The notes beneath the pieces were generated by a model. It worked only from the letters and a program-made list of their open reading frames with translations, did not search any database and was not told the DNA's origin. From Pelecanus crispus (taxonomy: Eukaryota; Chordata; Aves; Pelecaniformes; Pelecanidae), in assembly GCF_030463565.1 (NCBI RefSeq), contig NC_134653.1:33603150-33667149 (forward strand): DNA of 64,000 nucleotides, given 5' to 3'. This document shows positions 45,161 to 58,600 of this stretch, piece by piece. The position numbers and the translations under genes were made by a program. How positions within the stretch are numbered: the first letter of the stretch is position 1; the number at the start of each line of letters is the position of its first letter.

Positions 45161-47340
45161 GTTCAGAGGCGGCTCTCTCCGAAATTAGGCTGACTGTGGG
45201 CTCATTTGCAGAGGGAAATGCAAAAGCCACATTTGTCATGCACCAGTGTCCCCAGCTGGCAAGAGGGCTCTGCTTTTAACCCCTTGCTTTCCTCTCCGTA
45301 TCACTTCCCAAGGGGCATGCTTTGGGCTTTGCATTTTGACTGAGACCCTGACTTTGAGGAAGGGTTTGATGCTAAAGGACATTAAGAGATTTAATGCTAG
45401 AGAAAACATTAGGACTTCAAGCCCAAAGCTCAGAACATTGTTCCCATGAAGAGACAGATAGCCAGGGGCACCCCCAGGTCCCATCCCTGCCAAAGGATGG
45501 GGGCATTTCTCCGTCTAGGCTCACTGTGGGAAACTTCAGGATTATGATTAGACAAGGCAAAACGAGAAAAGAAAATCTGAGCAGTGCCTCTGTGAGGGAC
45601 AAAGGCTGATCCAAACACACCTGCGCTTGCCAGCAGAGCAGAAGGACCCTTGGCAAACCCGCAGAGTGCTCCAGAAGCAGAGCTACCTTGCCAGAACACG
45701 GATTCAGGAGCAAACAATAGCTCTTTGTATTGCTAAAACGCACCAGATGGCTGACTTTGTGAGGATCCAAGTTCATGAGATGCACTAAGCTGCTGCAGAG
45801 GAAGAGCAGGGGTGAGGAACGGAGCAGAGCAACCTCGGGCTCAGCCAGTGCTCAGGGTGTGGAGCCATGAGGAGAAATTGCTGTAGAGATAACACGGTGT
45901 AAAATTCATCCCTGGCTCACTGAGCACCCTTGCAGGCAAGCTCCCGCTCTGCCAAGACCTACAAATGCGTTCGAAGCCAGTGAACGTGGTCTACCAGAGA
46001 CCCAGGGAGGAAGCAGAGCCTAGAGGAGAGATGATTTACCAGATTCCGCAGGGAAATACATTTCTTATGTCACACAAAAGCAGAATGTAGATGTAGGAGA
46101 AGTATAATAGCAAAGGAGAAAAACTAGCAAAGGCTTGTCCCTGGTGTGCTACAGAGAAAAACCTCCCCCGGAGAAGTGTCCTGTATGTGCTACCCCCTAC
46201 AACGCTTACAGCACAAGGAAATTATGCCAAAGTTAGCAGTTGAAGGGGAGAAAAAGCACCAAGTAGTGAGTCAGAGGAAGAGATTTTGCCTATAGATGGT
46301 AGAAACGCGACACAGCGCGCGTGAGATGTAAAGGGGGAAGGTGGGGGCTGGAAATGGCCACCAGATGAGGTGACACACCAAGAGACGCAGCAAGCCACGA
46401 AATGCCAGCTGTAGAGCAGGACAAGCATGGGAGCTGGCCTCAAGATCTCTGCATTATGCAAGGCAAGAGAGTAAAACTACGACAGCCCAGCCAAAAAAAC
46501 TTGCATTCTGCCGTGCTGCTGTCATCGTCCCAGTGGGCACTATAAACTGCAGAACAGCAGAGGAAAGATACAGGCAGATATTTTGAGTAGTGGAAAACCA
46601 ACAATAATATCAGTTATGACCAACTGAATTCATGAATCAAATGACCCCAAAGCTGAAGCGAGTGGTTCCTACAAAGGAAAAACCAGAGTTTGTGCCCAGA
46701 GCTGCTGGCACCCGGGGAGATGTGCACTAGGGTTGCTGGGGCATCACTGGAAGGGATGGAGCATCTTCTGAGCACAAGAAACAGTTTGTGCTCGAAAGTG
46801 TGAAACCATGGCATCAGCTCTGAAAGATGTGAGGGTTGCACCCTCCGACACCTGGGACTGAAAGGGACGGAGGATGCAGAGGAGAGGACGAGGCACAGCC
46901 AGAGGGTGCACAGGAGGGTGGGACGGGCACACACAGGCCATCCTCACTGAGCACAGCCTCCTCAGTCCAAACGCAGCAACAGAACAGAAACGCGCCGTTT
47001 TCAACCTAAAAACACTAGCAGAGCTGGGCACAGGCGGGCACCCGGGTTAGGGAAAGGGACCGCTCGGGGTGGTGGCTGCTGCACCGCGCCGGGACGGTGG
47101 GTACGGGAGCTCTGCGTCCGCTGCGGAGCATGGGAGCGTCCCCGGCAGCGGGGTTTGGAGGGTGGCCAGCGTGAGGCTGTGTTTCCACTCTCTCATACCT
47201 GGCACCCGGCTGAGCTCGCCCAGAGCAGCCTGCAAAGCGTTTAACACTTCCCTTGGCCGCCAAAAGCCGCGGGTAGGTTTGCACCCTCATGGCCCTGGCT
47301 GTCACGGGCTACCCAAGACCCACCCAGCCCCCAGAACAGT
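45161..47340. other. Purine-rich unique DNA, no gene recognised
   Basis: The plus strand is GA-rich at about 45780-46950. Minus frames up to 122 codons are unrecognised. I considered an old retroviral or LINE remnant but see no conserved block. CpG-rich near 47040-47290. Confidence 0.5.
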
Positions 47341-47920
47341 TGCGTCCCTACTCCTTACTAATAAACCCCGAGTTGTTTTAAGCAACAAAATGATGGTTTC
47401 ACATGAATTTGTGCAATTTGTCCTGGCAGCCTGCCTGTGCTCCTTGCCCACAACGTGGGCAGCACGGTGGCAGGGAGCTTGGCAGCACCGGGGGTGCCGC
47501 GCTGCCGGGCGCTGCTGGGATCGTCACGGGGCAACACAATAAATCTGCAAACCCTTGATTTCCACCTGCGCCTCACTTTCCACCCCCAAATCTCAGACAC
47601 GCTGCGGTTTTTGCCAAGCTGAACTCTTAGGACAGAGGGGAAAAAACTTCTGGTGATTTATTTCTCAACACGAAGCTATCCCTTTCGGAGGAGGTCTCCC
47701 ATGCCAAGTCCTAGCTTAAAAAAAAAAAAAAAAAAAAAAAATCACATTCATTAGTCAGCTCACTTGGCTGGATCTGTAATAAGAATGTAATAAACTTTCC
47801 ATATGCCTCTGATAAACCAGACAGCTTAAGTTATGAGCAGAAAAAGGCATCAATTTTTAAAATGTCGAAATTTGCCACATAACTTGGGCCAAGCACTTGT
47901 TCTTAACGAGATGGTGGAAG
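47341..47920. other. AT-moderate DNA with A24 homopolymer
   Basis: Twenty-four consecutive A lie at 47718-47741, followed by AT-rich sequence (GTAATAAGAATGTAATAAAC). No AATAAA lies in the 30 bases before the run and no retroposed gene is recognisable, so a processed-copy tail is not supported. Confidence 0.6.
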
Positions 47921-48840
47921 CAGTCGGATCCAAGCTTAGAGTCAAAAGAGCCAGAGGAGGACGTGCCAGCTCACCTCTCACGGCTCCTTTTAAAGCCCTT
48001 GTTTCCACCAGCAATGCCCGTGGCGAGCGCGTTGCCCTGCTGCTGACGGCTGGCTCTCCCTGCTCCCAAACCCAGGACCCGTCCCCGTCCCACCGCAGAC
48101 GGGAGGTGCTGGTGACCCTCGGCACGGACCCCGGCAGCCCCGGGATGCCCACGGGCCGGAGGCTGCCCCAGACACGGCCACCCCTTTGCTGCAGGCACGG
48201 AGATACGGTTTGACAAAGCAGCTTTGCATTTCCAAGCGTGGGGCTCTACCCTTTGCCCTCCAGCCCCAGCTATTTGATGCATTTACATTCACGCTCGCTC
48301 CACGGCAGGAAGAAGAGAAACTTGTGACCTTTCAAGCACACCCAAGGCTCGGTACCCTGCGCTCAGTTTTAACGAAACCCTGTATTTTAGCGTGCACAAA
48401 GCTAGCTACGCTCCTCTGGAAAAGGGCTCTTGAGAAGTACCAGCATGCTCAGGTGTGGCCCAAACTTACTCCCGTGGTCAGGCTCACGCACATCCATGGT
48501 GTGTGACCTTCACCTGCCAGATTCCTGATGCCGAGCCCTGGGAACGAGCTGTTGGAGGGATGGGGGCAAACCCCTCACCCCGGCCCTGAGCAATGGGCAC
48601 CATGGATGGGAGCGCAAGGGATGCGGCAGAGAGCAGATGTGGGCTCAAGCCCTGTGGGGTCTGTCAAACGGCCCGCCCGGGGTACAGAGACCGGTCCTCG
48701 GTCCCCATCCAAGCCACGGGACGGCGGGAGCAGGACGAGAGCGGGCTAGGACCGTGCCCTTACATATATCGCAACCTGCCCTCCTTGCAGCTAGGCACAA
48801 AGCCGGACCTCGCCCAGGGGGTGAATCTGAGCACGATCAA
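47921..48840. other. GC-rich unique DNA, no gene recognised
   Basis: CpG-moderate at 48060-48180. Overlapping frames of about 100-126 codons, none recognisable. Confidence 0.55.
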
Positions 48841-49195
48841 CCTCAAAGAGTGATGGTCTTTCAGCACTTTAATTACAAAGCAGTAGGCGAGAACAGCCCG
48901 CCTGATGTTCAGCAGGAAATTGAACTGCACAAGCACGGCAGACATATTCCTGCACGGCTCCCCTAGCAGCTCTGGGAAAGTTTCCAAATTCCTGCACCAT
49001 TAACATTTAAGGAATCGTCTCTGAACTCTAGTAGTTAAACAGTGAGGAGAAACAAGACACTGTAAATGGATTTGTTCGGTGTAGGTCAGTTACTGAAGGG
49101 GCTGTTTAAATCAGGGCCTGCTGTTTCACACTGACAGCAAAGGTCTGGCTCAAAGCACTTCATCATTTTAAGTTTTCCAGCTATTTTTTTTTTCT
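48841..49195. other. AT-moderate segment
   Basis: AT-richer sequence with ACCATTAACATTTAAGG and a short T-run near 49186. No gene. Confidence 0.3.
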
Positions 49196-50208
49196 TTGAC
49201 CACTCTCAGGCAATGGCAATACCTTGCGGTCGGGTCCTCCTGCAGCACAGAGCGAAGGTGAGGTGACACAGAGCCTCTCAGGTGAGGGCTCCTGTTCACA
49301 TCCGCCCCGAGGCCACGGTGAGGGGTGGCACAGCAGGGCAAGCAGCCCCTCTGCAGCAAGCTGGCAGTCACATCCCAAACGCCCGGGTTGGTGGCTGTGC
49401 ACAACCATGGCAGTCGGTGCCAGTGGGAAGGGGCTGCGAGCGGCTGTGCCCGGCACGGGCAGCACGCAGGAGCCATCGTGCACAGCACACATTTGCAATC
49501 ACAGCCCACCTCTCCTCTGCCCCCCCTTACACCACGCCAGAAGACACCTTGATGCTCTGGGCAGGGAAAAAAAAAAAAAGCCATGATTTATTTCCCCACA
49601 CGCATCAGCTTGACATCTTTATTGGTGTTTGCAGCAGGAACAGACCTCGGCGCAGGAGGCAGACTGCACATACAGACCCTGACATGCAATTGCATTTCTC
49701 TGATGCCCAGCACAGGGTGCTCCAGGGTCTCGGGACGCCCTTGAGCATCCCTCGTTTGGAGTGAATCATTTCCTGGCTAAATCACTGTACGGCTGCGGCT
49801 GCCAGGATGAAAACGCGTGCAGGAGCTCGCTATGCCTCAGGCTGGGGTTGGCAGCTACAGCACAAGGCTTTCTTCTGGGTTTTTTCCTCCAGTGCCCATC
49901 TTATATTTGAGCTTGGTCTGAGTGCCCACTCTCTGAGGGTGAATGAGTAAGTGGCGGTGGAAAATGTCCCTTTTCAAAGAAGTTGGAGCTCGCTGGCCTC
50001 AGACTTTAACACCAGCTCAGAAGGTGGATAGTTTCTTCCCTCCCCTCTTTTAGTTAACCTGCCTGATGCTACACAGAAGCATAATCATAGTTACAAGCTC
50101 CTGATTCAGTGTTCTGAGTCCCAGCTGAAGAACCAGTTCTCTGTCTCCACTATCCTCTTGCAAAGGCACCAAGCCCATGGATTTGGATGTCTGAATCAAG
50201 GAATCTAA
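49196..50208. other. Unique DNA, no gene recognised
   Basis: A 160-codon plus frame and a 138-codon minus frame cross an A12 run near 49568. No product is recognised. Confidence 0.55.
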
Positions 50209-50228
50209 TTTTTTTTTTTTTTTTTTTT
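50209..50228 (+). repeat. T20 homopolymer
   Basis: Twenty consecutive T. On the minus strand this could be a poly-A tail, but no retrosequence is recognisable next to it. Confidence 0.95.
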
Positions 50229-51540
50229 AAGCCAGACATGCACAAAATGCACCTGTATTGGCAGCCAGCAGGCTCCGGCCCAGCTCTGTGCTGTGTTTCA
50301 AGCTTCCACAGCATGATGTGAGCGGTGCACCCAGGCCGGGAGAGTGAGCGAGGCAGCAGCACCCTCCCTGCTCACAAACCGCAGCTCCCTGCCCCACTGC
50401 CCGACAGCATGCCGTGGCACACACATCTTTTGCTTTTCCAGCCCGCCTTGGCGTGCCTGGCTTTGCAAGACACCACAGCCACGTGACCAGGCTGCCCCCC
50501 GGGCAGCTGCGCTGGCTGGGCTCTCCCTGGTCGCTTGCTTGGCCTTTTAAAGGTCTTTTATGTCACTCTGTGCCCCTCAGTCTCCTTCTGTAATAGTCTG
50601 AGCTGGTCTCACTCTTCTGCTGTGGCCATTCACACAATGCTCACAGGGGTGATGCTCACACGGCTGTCTTGGTGCAAGCTGCTGGGTAGCACAACCCTGG
50701 CGTGCCCCAGGCCATGACACGGCAGAAAGTCACAGCCCTTTCCTGAACGGAGAGCGCTTTCCATGGCCCCTGCCCCTTCCTAGAGCCGGTGAGCAAGAGA
50801 ATAGAGAAAAACAGAGTCCGAAATGTGCTGCCGCCCCAGCTGAGCTGCCCTCCCCATGCAGCCAGTGGGATGCACTCGTCTGCCCCGAGCATCAGGCAAA
50901 GCAGAACCATAAGGCCAGTTGGCTACAGAGGAAGATTATAGAAATGACTGAAAATGCACCAAACCCCAGTGAATCTGCATCTCACTACAGCGGGGATAGA
51001 GAGCACATGAAAGCTGTTTGCAGGCGGTTTCGGACTTGCAGCACCGACCATCACTGCGCCGGCACAGCCACTGCCGGACCCCAGCTACCTCTGCAGATCC
51101 CTGCTGCTGCTCAAACCTCAAGGGCATTTCTCCTCCTGCCCGCTGTGCGCTGCCGGCAGCGCTGCCCGCACAGGCGGCTCTGCGGACCCCCCCAGCGAGC
51201 AGCCTGGCTGCCAAACTCAGCTCAGGTGATCAGACACACAGCTGGGAGTTATTGGGAAGGGAGCAGCTCCCCCAGCTCTGCAGGGAGACCAGGACCACCC
51301 AGAGCTTCAAAAGACAGAGTCTGCGCCCAAAAGTCCACATGTACCCCAATCCTTGTCCTGTGTCCAAGCTGCTGACGGCATCTCGATGCAATGTACTGCA
51401 GCGGAGGATTAATGGCCCGGGGAGAGGAGAGGACAAGCTAACCGAGCAGATCACTCGTCCAGACACACTGCCTGCCACCACAGGGCTTCGATCCCGTTTG
51501 GGTCCTTGAGACTAGTGCAATGCTAGGGGACAATTTAAGA
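50229..51540. other. GC-moderate unique DNA, no gene recognised
   Basis: Frames of 143-163 codons (plus, about 50944-51509) are unrecognised. Confidence 0.55.
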
Positions 51541-51990
51541 GTAACACTATGGAATTAAGTCAGCTCCAATTAGTTCTTCCAGGACCACCCCATGTATGAA
51601 ACTCAGTTATGCTCCAGCCTAATCCCCCTGCCTCTCCTGCAAAAGGCACGGAGCTGTGGAGAGCGAATTGGCAGAGGGGACCGTTCCGCGGAGGGGCCGG
51701 GGGCTCGTGAGAACCAAACGTGCTTGTGCCAACATGCAGCTTCTGTGTATAAGGTACCACTGGCTGCTTCAGAAAAACAGATTTGCCATTTGGAGATGGT
51801 ACAAAGCGCTTGTGTTCCTCTGCAGCCCAAATGTTTGCTAGATGTGTAATTGTCTCCACTAACAAACCCAGGAGGGAAAAAAAAAAAAAAAAAAAAAAAG
51901 AAATTCTAGAAGGCCTTTTGTACACCCTCCTGGGACTTTGTTTCAAGTCTAATTGGCACTTACACATCTTTAATTTCAGGTGTTGACCTT
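51541..51990. other. Unique DNA with A23 homopolymer
   Basis: Twenty-three A lie at 51877-51899. A 144-codon minus frame runs through the homopolymer as poly-Phe and is not gene-like. Confidence 0.6.
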
Positions 51991-52430
51991 GCAACGTCTC
52001 CTAATGGAAACTGAGGCTGGACTGCAGAGGCTGCTCCTCTCCCCAGCCCCGAGGCAGCAGCGATTGCAGCCGTGCCAGGGATGGGGCTGAGGCTGCCCCA
52101 GCCTCTGCCAAAGGACCTGGATCCACGGACACTCACCTTGGCTGGGCTGTGGGTATTCATAATCAGCAGCACTTCAAAAAATACATAAAGCCAACAAGCT
52201 GCTCAGCCCTGTGCCGTGATCCCAAACAAGCCCGGCCAGAGGAGCAAGGCCAGCCCAGATGTTCAGAGACAGGCCCCCAAAATCTCCAAATCAGCCTGGG
52301 GGTGGGAGCAGCCTCTGAGATCAGTGATGGATGGTTTAATGAACAAGCAACCCCTCCAGCAGCTGCAGCAGCAAGGCAGGCACAGCCCCAAAACGCACCC
52401 CGGCCGGCCAGAGCCAGCGCGCACACAGCA
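51991..52430. other. GC-moderate unique DNA
   Basis: Frames of about 105 codons on both strands, not recognised. A short CAG/CTG-rich patch lies near 52355-52375. Confidence 0.5.
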
Positions 52431-52870
52431 CTATTCACCTTTAGATATAAAAATCACACTTACTGACACACCACCGTGTGATCCAGCGCTCCTCAATTTA
52501 CTATTATGTATTTCAACAAGTCAAAATTCACCTGGTCAATAACGCTGCAACAAGAGCCCATCGCTCAGCTGCACCCGCAGCTCACAGGCGCGATGATGCG
52601 TTGGCATTAATCACCGGGTGCAGGAGAAATAAAAGCGCTGGAATATTGTTGTCCCAGGATTAATGTCTCTTGCTGTGAAAACAAACGTCCCAGACTTGCC
52701 TCAACATTCATTTTTGATAAATGGTTTGACTTCGCCTTGACACTCCTGTAGCAGCAGGAGACCATTATCCTGAGACAATGTTTTATTCTATTGACATTAT
52801 CTCTTAATTATAATGTGAGTGATATCAAAGACAGCAAGAGCCCACCAATTCCTCAGACAGAGTTTCTGCA
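52431..52870. promoter_or_regulatory. AT-rich candidate conserved noncoding element
   Basis: Contains GGCATTAATCACCGG, CCCAGGATTAATGTC, TTTTGATAAATGG and CTCTTAATTATAATGTG words. No repeat or convincing coding sequence. TAATTA and GATTA cores suggest homeodomain sites. Inferred. Confidence 0.4.
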
Positions 52871-53660
52871 GTTTCTCCTGTCAGGGTATCTGGGAGAGAT
52901 TTTACTACAGCGGTTCAATGATCTGCTGAAGTCCAGCCTGCAAAAGGTCGAGGAGGAGCAGGATCCCTACCTGACCCACCTCCATCGCAGCCAGGGGAGC
53001 TGCACCGCTTCATGCAAGCTCAAGAGCTATCTATTTTTATCCAGTAGCAAGTGTTTTGGGTTGGTTTTTTTTAATTTCCAGAAGCAGGGAGCTTTTTAGA
53101 AAGACAGAAAGGTCGTTTGTGTATTTTAAAATTAGCTTTTTAGCAAGATTCAAAGGGGATTTGGCATTTACTATATCTCAGAATATAGTTAACATTCAGA
53201 TAAAGTTTTTGGAAGGGATCATAAGCCTTATGCTTCAGGGGTTATGCCAGTTGCTAACTACTGGCAGGAGGGGACCGAGGAAGCGTGTTACGCACTCGCC
53301 TTTGCTATTGGTGTTAGTTCCCCTCCCTGCAAGCACCCAGGAGCAGGCAGAGCCTGGATGCTGCCGTGCACAGCTCAGCCCGTGCTCCGAGGAGCCAGGG
53401 TTGGGCTGTCAGCAAGTCTGATTGGCATTAATTGTTTGCAAGACTTTGCTTTGCAAAACCGTTTTGCACGCGTTGAATAAACAAGAAGATGGGGAACCAA
53501 AGCACTCTCGCATCCTTAAATCCCTGAATCGGAGAAAGCGTGCCTGCTCCCATCTGAGAACACTGCAGAGTGGCACATCGCTGCTCTGGAAGGAGGAAAA
53601 TATCAGAGAACAGCGTTTTTAATATTTAAACTGAGCCAACTTAATTAACTTGCAAGAAAA
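52871..53660. other. AT-moderate block, weak regulatory candidate
   Basis: AT-rich at 53025-53235 (TATTTTAAAATTAGC, GAATATAGTTAACATTC) and 53600-53665, separated by GC-moderate sequence. A 102-codon plus frame (52791-53099) includes a leucine/glutamate-rich stretch but has no recognised homologue. Confidence 0.35.
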
Positions 53661-55300
53661 AAAACCCAGCACAGCACTTCGTACTGGGATGAGCTTTCTC
53701 TACAGCAGAAAACAAAAGGGCATGTCTGGTCGCCAGCTCAGGCTCCCATCAACATCTCTCTCCTGGCAAGTGCTGGCGCATGGGGCGGAGGTGCCCGTGC
53801 AGCGTGGCGGGAGGGCTGGACCAGGAAAAATCAGCTGTGACATGTTTAGCCGAGCGGGATCAGAGGGAGATGATGGGGCTCATCGTAACATCTTCATTCC
53901 TGCTCTGCAGCCTTAAGTCAAGGCATCCTTGCCGGTGACAGCCAGCACCGCCAAGTCCCCCGTGTGCTGCGGGGGCAGAGCAATTAGCAGTGCCCTAACA
54001 GCTCAGGCAAGGTCAGGGATCCCACAGCTGCACCTTACGGAGGGGCACATGGGCGGGTAAGGGCGTCCCTCAAATAACTATCAAAAAACTCTATCAGCGA
54101 CAGGGCGGTGGAGACCAAGTCCTGTCACAGCTTCACAGCAGCACTTACTGCTCTCGTATTCAAGCCATACCCGGTTTTCCATCAGCGGTTTGAAACCGGA
54201 GCGTGAAGCTCTCCATAGGGAGCATGTGTTGATTTGTTTCACGATTTCCATTAATTACCAGGTAAATGAGATCCCTGCACACTCCTTGGGCACCTTGCCT
54301 CATCTGTTCGGGCTTTTGACAGCTGCTGGAGCAGTAAGTATGTTTTCATCACATGATGCCTGGCAGGGCATCCTCTCCCTCGCTCTGACCTCCAGAATCA
54401 TCCCATCTGCTTTATTTCAGCATCCCTCCCCCTGCCTCGGAATTTGTTCTCAGCAGCTAAAATCCATCCCAGTGCAGACAGGGGAGCTCTGAGCCCTCGA
54501 GGCTTCAATTAGCTGGGGAAAAGTACCTTGGAGCCTCGAGGCTGGCCGCAGCTCTTGAGCAAATGCCACCCGGTACACTGAATTTAGGACCTGGCAAAGG
54601 GCTTGTGTCAGGCTGAGCTAATGCACACAAGGCACCAAGCGAATCGATCGCTGGTGTGTTAAACTTGCTCTGCTGAAACCTTTCCTGGAAAGCCAATTAA
54701 CAGCACCTAGTGCCCGCTCAGCTGCTCTTATTTTGTAATTAAAGTCAGGTCACAGCTGAGCAATAGCGACCTTTGCGGGAGGTGATGGAGAAGAGGGGAA
54801 TAATCTTTGATTTATTAATAAGGGAGAGAGCCCGTAGCCTGGCTGCACGTGGGACTTGCGGAGTCGCACAAGCGCAATGACTTAAAACCCCATTGCGCAG
54901 CAGGGGCCAGGGGACGAGGCAGGGCTGCTGCACGGGGCAAGGCTCCGTCTCCGTCCCAGGAGAATTCCAGCGACAGAAAGCAAACCGAGCAAGGTGGGAA
55001 GCACAGAAATGCACATGGCTGTGACTGCCCTTAGCCGTAGGGCAGCCCCCATTAGTGGGCGAGTGAGGGAGGTCCTGGGAGATGCAGGCAAGGGGCATGG
55101 GGGAGCCAGGAGCACCCAGACCAAGCACATGCAGGCACCTGGAGGACACCAAAACCATCCCCAAACTGCATCCCTAGGGAGCTGCCCCTCGAGGTTAGCC
55201 CTCTGCTCCAGTCCCTGCATGGAAACGTACCTCCTGGGCCAGGCACGCTCCCACCCCACCACCCTTAGTGATCCCAGCCCAGCAAGCTGCATTTCTGATT
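53661..55300. other. Unique DNA, no gene recognised
   Basis: AT-richer pieces lie at 54225-54270 and 54690-54830. Frames up to 139 codons on both strands are unrecognised. No repeat is seen. Confidence 0.55.
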
Positions 55301-55670
55301 TAACAAGGATGGCTTCTTTCTGGGGCAGGGGGATGTTTCAGATTAGATTAAGGGGTGGGACACACTTTGGTACCCACTCATTTACAGCATATGACATGCC
55401 CCAGTGATTTACAGGCATGCAGAGGGCCTGCAACCCACTGCAGCTTTCAAGGATTACTTAACACAGGATGAAGTAGATCAAATGCAAATGAGTGGATGGT
55501 ATGTGAACTACTCCAGCCAGCCAGGGCTGCTAAACCTTCTGGTTTCTTTCACAAGGCTTTGAAATGGGGAAACATAACTTCAGATAATTTATTTGCTAGG
55601 AGCACTGAGGAGAGCAAGGGAATATTTATGAGCCAAAGAAAATCCACAAGGTATGTCTCTGGAGACGCAC
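55301..55670. other. AT-moderate segment, nothing specific
   Basis: Slightly AT-rich (CAGATTAGATTAAGG, CAGATAATTTATTTGC). No gene, no distinctive motif. Confidence 0.3.
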
Positions 55671-58600
55671 CCACCAGAGCGCCAAGCGCTGTTTAAGCAG
55701 GGAGGGGGGAATGTGATCCCTGCCTTCGGCCCTGGCTGCTGGGGAGATGAGTTGCCTCCCCGGCAGCCCAGCCAGACCCCCCCAACTATCCCCACGAGGG
55801 CATGGAAATCAGTGCTGTGCACAGAGCATCTTCTAGAGAAGGGGGAAGAGCAACCAGGGGGCTCTTGGGCAGCTCTCTGCAGGCAGGCAGGGATTGCCCC
55901 TTGGTCTCTGCCTCCCCATGGGGTCAGACAAGCTGCTGGTTATCAGGGGTACAGATGAGACGGATCCCACAGAGGACCTCCTCTACACCCCACCGGCATG
56001 CTCAGCACACCTGGACCCAGAGCAGCCCTGCCAGAGTCCCACAAGTGAGGGGACCGAGTTACCCACACCAGGAACTGCTATTTGCTGAAATAGTGCTCCA
56101 AAAAAATCCTAATCACCATTTATTTTTGTCAGCACTGAAGGTGGTTTCACTGCTCCTCAGGGCATCCAGAGCACTGGAAACATGGTGCTCACAAGGGAGA
56201 TAGCAGCTCAGCGTCTTTATTAGGGACACTTGATGCAGATAAGAGCCATGCACTGTGAACCTGGCCAGCACCAACCTCCAGCCCCCAACGTTCCCATGGA
56301 TCTGCTCTGCTCCGGTTTCTACACCCATGGCCCCAAGCCAGAGACTTAGCTGGAAAAGCAGAGGAAGTCTGCAGCGAGCAGGGAGAGGGTAATTCCTTGA
56401 AATGCTGTCTTTGGGGATGGGATCTGTAGCTGCTGGAAATTCTTTCCCTGGAAGCTCAGTTGCAAAGCTCAGCTCCCTCCCCGCCATGGCTGCCAGGCCT
56501 GTGCAATGCCTCGTGCTCAGCACCACGTGCAGCAGGACACCGCGACCCACGGCCCCGTGGCTTGTGGGCACAAGGTGAAGCCTCCTGTCTGCGGCACCAG
56601 TGGCTCAGCAGGCAATTTCCTACAAGAACGGGTCCAGAAACCATTTCAGGTGGAAAAGGCAGAAAGCAGCTGGGTTGCGTAGGGAGGTGGGGTTTTTAAC
56701 AGAGCCGCACAGCCACAAGTAATATTATTAAGCCCAGAAATTCAGCTGGATACCCCCGGAAACAGTGCTCAGCAGCAGCATCTGCAGTTGCAAGGGTAGA
56801 AAGCAGAGATGGGAAGGATCACCAGTCTGGGAACCAGGCCGGCAGCCCCCAGCATGACTCTTGCCTGCTGACGATTGCCTCTACCTGACAGCGATGACCA
56901 AGTTGCTGGCAAAACCAAACCAGCTGGCAAACCCCCCGGTCCAGTGTCAGCTGCTGGGGATGGTCCCTGGCCCTGCAGGACCCACAAAGCAGCAGGAACA
57001 GGGCCAGGCACAGCTCTGCAGACCCTGCTCATCCTGCAGACGCTGCATGCATCCGAAGCAGCAGCCTGTGCCATCAGCATCAAATCTGAAGTCAGCTTGC
57101 GTCTGGGAAAAACATGAACTTAGAAAAGGGGAAAATAATAAACTTAAAAAAAAAATCTCTCCAAAATAGCATTGTGTGCCTGTGTCCTAACCCCCAGGAA
57201 CTATGGGTTGAGAGATCAAGCCTTATTCCTCAAGGGACTGATATCGACATTTGGTATCAATTTTCCATCCGACTGCTCCTTTTTAGGAATTGTTTCGCTT
57301 GCTCCAGAAAAATGAGCGCTCCCAGGGAGCCACCAAGTGCAGGGAACCCTGGCTCCACGCCGGCTGCACGTCACTGCTCCATGCCCCGCGGCCCCGGACT
57401 GCAGCGGGACCTCCCCACCAGCACCACCCCGCACGGATGTGCATGGTGATGGGAAAAGGAAACGGGGATTCGATATGGGGCTGTGGTCTGGTTCGCCCCA
57501 ACAGAGCCGGGGTTCAGCACAGGAACCACCATGGGAAGGTGATGGCCACCATGGGAAGGTGACGTGGGGACCCCTCTGCCCACAGCAGCAAGGACAGAGC
57601 ATCCCAAAGAGAGCATCTCCGATGCTCTGTGCGATGGGCTAACGCTGTGGCTCTCGCTGCCAGGGCACAGCGGCACCCTGGTAAAAGGAACTGCCCAAAG
57701 CAGGGAGTGTGTTATGTTTTTTCCTTCCCTTTTTGAAGGGCAGGAGAATTTCCAACAGCCCTAGGTGGAAGAGCTTATGCACACACAGGCTTTTTCCCAG
57801 AAATGGTCCAGCCTGGACTCTAGTGACTAGTGAGGCAATAAAATTAAGCTCCCGTGTCCTCATGAGCAGGAGGTAGAAGGACATTTAGTCACACTCTTTA
57901 AACGAGGCACTGAACACCATAAAGTTTAACGCCGACATCCAACACACACTTGGGAGCAGAGACTTCACTGCCAAAGCCCAGCAGCCCTTATTTACTTTAC
58001 GCAACAATAACACGCTTGACACAGGTCTTGACACATTTGCACGCGTGGCGGGTGTACCCACAGCATGGCTCACGTTGGGGGCTGCACCAGGGTCGCCCAG
58101 CACTGCCCCTCCACCGTGCTGCGAGGGAAGGGGTGCGGGCAGAGATCTCTGCAGCACAGGGCACCTCTCAGGCAGGCTGGTCGGCAGCCAAGGCGGCAGA
58201 CGGCTGCGCAGAGAGCTGTGCTGGCCAAGCACACAGGGCAGCTGAGGACCAGGGCTGCCGGGCACCGCGCGCGCCAGCACTGCGGCACGGAGCGGAAAAA
58301 CCCTTCTGCTCGATGTCAGACTGAGAAAGGGCTTAAAACAGGGCAGACCCCCACGCATGCGCTAGAGAGGGGGGTCCAGGCTGAACCCCCAGCTCGCACC
58401 CAGGAGGGATGCTGGTTTAAGCTGCATGCACTCGTCCAGGACCAGAGTCCTGCACCACGATGTGACACAGCAGAGAGCCCTGCCAGAGACAAGATTAAAC
58501 CCAGCCAGCATGGGAGCACAGGCAAACCCCGCAGTGCCCAGGCACAGGCAGGCCATGTGGGCTCTCCTCCAAAATCACATGAGCTTGTTGTCCTCCCTCC

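Noticed and set aside
45780-46950. Purine-rich region suspected to be an old retroelement
   Set aside because: No conserved gag, pol or LTR motif could be read in any frame.
47718-47741. A24 run as a possible processed-pseudogene or SINE tail
   Set aside because: No AATAAA in the 30 bases upstream, no target-site duplication, and no recognisable retrosequence to its left.
51877-51899. A23 run as a possible retroposon tail
   Set aside because: Same reason: no element body can be recognised next to it.
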